Shown here piece after piece: positions 7,888-8,534 of a stretch of 8,534 bases of DNA. A program made the position numbers and the translations under genes. Below the pieces are notes generated by a model. It saw nothing but the letters and a program-made list of their open reading frames with translations, was not told the DNA's origin and made no database searches. Origin of the DNA: Euzebyaceae bacterium (GTDB lineage: Bacteria > Actinomycetota > Nitriliruptoria > Euzebyales > Egibacteraceae); contig JACCXR010000340.1 in assembly GCA_013696915.1 (NCBI GenBank), forward strand, positions 1 to 8,534, given 5' to 3'. How positions within the stretch are numbered: the stretch's first letter is position 1; each line of letters begins with the position of its first letter.

Positions 7888-8230
7888 GGCGGGCCGATCT
7901 CGGGGGCGCCGGGGCGCGGGGCGAGCCGGCCGGTCGCCTTGCCCGGAGGGCATTTGAACCGCGAGGGCGCACCGACGGATTGCGGCGTTGCATCGCCGTT
8001 CCGTGTGAGACCGGGCCCCCGGCGGCACCCCCCGGACCGGGTTGCCCGGCCGGATTGTTACGATGTATCCGTACACATTGTGCGCCGCACCCAAATCTAT
8101 CGGGCGTGGCTACTCTGCGACGACGGTGAATTCGCTGGTCAGCGGGGGTTTTCGGGCGCAGAGCCGGTCTGAGCGGTGCACGAAATCCCGGGTTGTCGCG
8201 GGGTGTGGGTGTGGGCGTCATCTGGGGGGT
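7888..8230. other. Non-coding stretch between the zinc-ribbon gene and the DUF6788-like gene
   Basis: I find no convincing gene in these 343 bases. The left part is ordinary GC-rich DNA. Positions about 8051-8100 form a distinctly AT-richer island containing a 22-bp imperfect palindrome. A short palindrome, CGCTGGTCAGCG (8133-8144, 5-bp arms), is followed by GGGGTTTT, but the stem is too short for a confident terminator. GTGTGGGTGTGGGCGTC near 8202-8218 is a simple GT-rich run. No tRNA was found. Confidence 0.5.
8060..8081. promoter_or_regulatory. Imperfect 22-bp palindrome, candidate operator (TetR-like in style)
   Basis: The two 11-bp half sites match at 8 of 11 symmetric pairs, with pattern ACnATGTnTnC meeting its reverse complement at 8070/8071. 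The site is in an AT-richer island and overlaps a TACGAT hexamer at 8059-8064 that could be a plus-strand -10. Size, symmetry and promoter overlap are typical of TetR-family operators, but no regulator gene is visible in the window and no clear gene follows on the plus strand. Confidence 0.4.
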
Positions 8231-8534
8231 TTAGCTGCGTGACCGCGGCTGCCGAGGGCGCCTGTCGGGCGCCGTTGTGGCGTCGGCGGCGGCGTTGGCG
8301 GCGTCGAGCAGGTGCTGGTGTGCGCTGCGGGCGACGTCGTGCAGCGCGGCGACGATCGCTTCGAGTTGGCGGCGGTTGGCGATCCATTCCTGGTAGAGCC
8401 GCGCGTGCTCGGGTGACAGCCGCTTGGACACGGTCTTGCCGGCTTGTTTCCACGACAGCTGGAAGTACGGGCCGTGGCGTTGGTCGGGGTCGACGCAGCG
8501 GCAGTTGGGTTTGCCGCAGGGCATCCAGCGTTCC
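8231..8534 (-). CDS. DUF6788-like small protein, 5' end outside window
   Basis: The frame is open to the window edge and ends in TAA at 8233-8231. An ATG at 8524 would give 97 residues, but the codons before it (E-R-W) read into the family-like pattern, so the true start probably lies beyond the window. The visible sequence has CGKPNCRC at 3-10 (counted from that ATG), then HGPYFQLSW at 17-25, GKTVSKRLSPEHARLYQEWIAN at 29-50 shown here only by its key residues Gly29, Pro38 and Trp47, and a helical alanine-rich tail ending in basic residues. This matches my memory of the DUF6788 family, which often lies in insertion-element or accessory regions; its function is unknown. Codons such as AAA, CAA, GAA, TCA, ACA and CCT are more frequent than in the core genes, suggesting acquisition. 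No transposase is visible. Confidence 0.7.
   Translation of the reverse strand, partial: ERWMPCGKPNCRCVDPDQRHGPYFQLSWKQAGKTVSKRLSPEHARLYQEWIANRRQLEAIVAALHDVARSAHQHLLDAANAAADATTAPDRRPRQPRSRS

Noticed and set aside
7941..7975. Possible tRNA T-arm (GGTTCAAA on the minus strand)
   Set aside because: The flanking bases do not form a T stem, and no acceptor or anticodon arm can be found at the expected distances.
6201..8129. Plus-strand open frame of 642 codons opposite tig
   Set aside because: It spans tig, the zinc-ribbon gene and the intergenic DNA, and has the typical Leu/Gly/Asp/Val shadow composition with no recognisable motif.
8042..8242. Plus-strand frame of 66 codons (internal ATG at 8063)
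   Set aside because: It overlaps the palindrome and the end of the DUF6788-like gene, has no Shine-Dalgarno and no recognisable content; left as unlikely coding.

Overview
The window is a very GC-rich bacterial chromosome segment with GC-saturated third codon positions and sparse intergenic DNA. It carries a conserved protein-quality-control block, read on the minus strand in the order tig, clpP, clpX, and further along valS. This order and base composition suggest Actinomycetota. A single clpP between tig and clpX, rather than the clpP1-clpP2 pair common in Streptomyces and Mycobacterium, together with the ClpP sequence style, points to a deep-branching class such as Thermoleophilia (Solirubrobacterales). 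That placement is inference from memory, not a database result.

Layout from the left: an unidentified minus-strand gene cut by the window edge (1-313) follows valS (valyl-tRNA synthetase, 328-2934, minus). A short divergent intergenic stretch (2935-2974) holds candidate start-proximal -10 boxes for both flanking genes. The only confident plus-strand gene is a membrane site-2 protease (M50) with a C-terminal TPR-like region (2975-4105). It converges on clpX (4122-5402, minus) with 16 bp between the stop codons. A 124-bp gap upstream of clpX carries a -10 box embedded in nested inverted repeats. Then come clpP (5527-6162) and tig (6195-7607), 32 bp apart. A 59-residue zinc-ribbon protein (7708-7887) lies just upstream of tig on the same strand.

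The right end is different. Positions 7888-8230 have no convincing gene but contain an AT-richer island with an imperfect 22-bp palindrome. At 8231-8534 there is the 3' part of a gene resembling the small Cys-motif family I recall as DUF6788. Its codon use is less GC-saturated than its neighbours', which suggests the boundary between the core cluster and accessory or mobile DNA.

Functionally, trigger factor folds nascent chains, ClpX unfolds and feeds substrates to ClpP, and the S2P-type protease cleaves within membranes, so four adjacent genes serve protein maturation and turnover, next to a translation-fidelity enzyme (ValS). I see no clearly new multi-gene system here. The best leads are regulatory: the clpX promoter inverted repeats, the paired start-proximal promoters, and the apparently orphan operator at 8060-8081.
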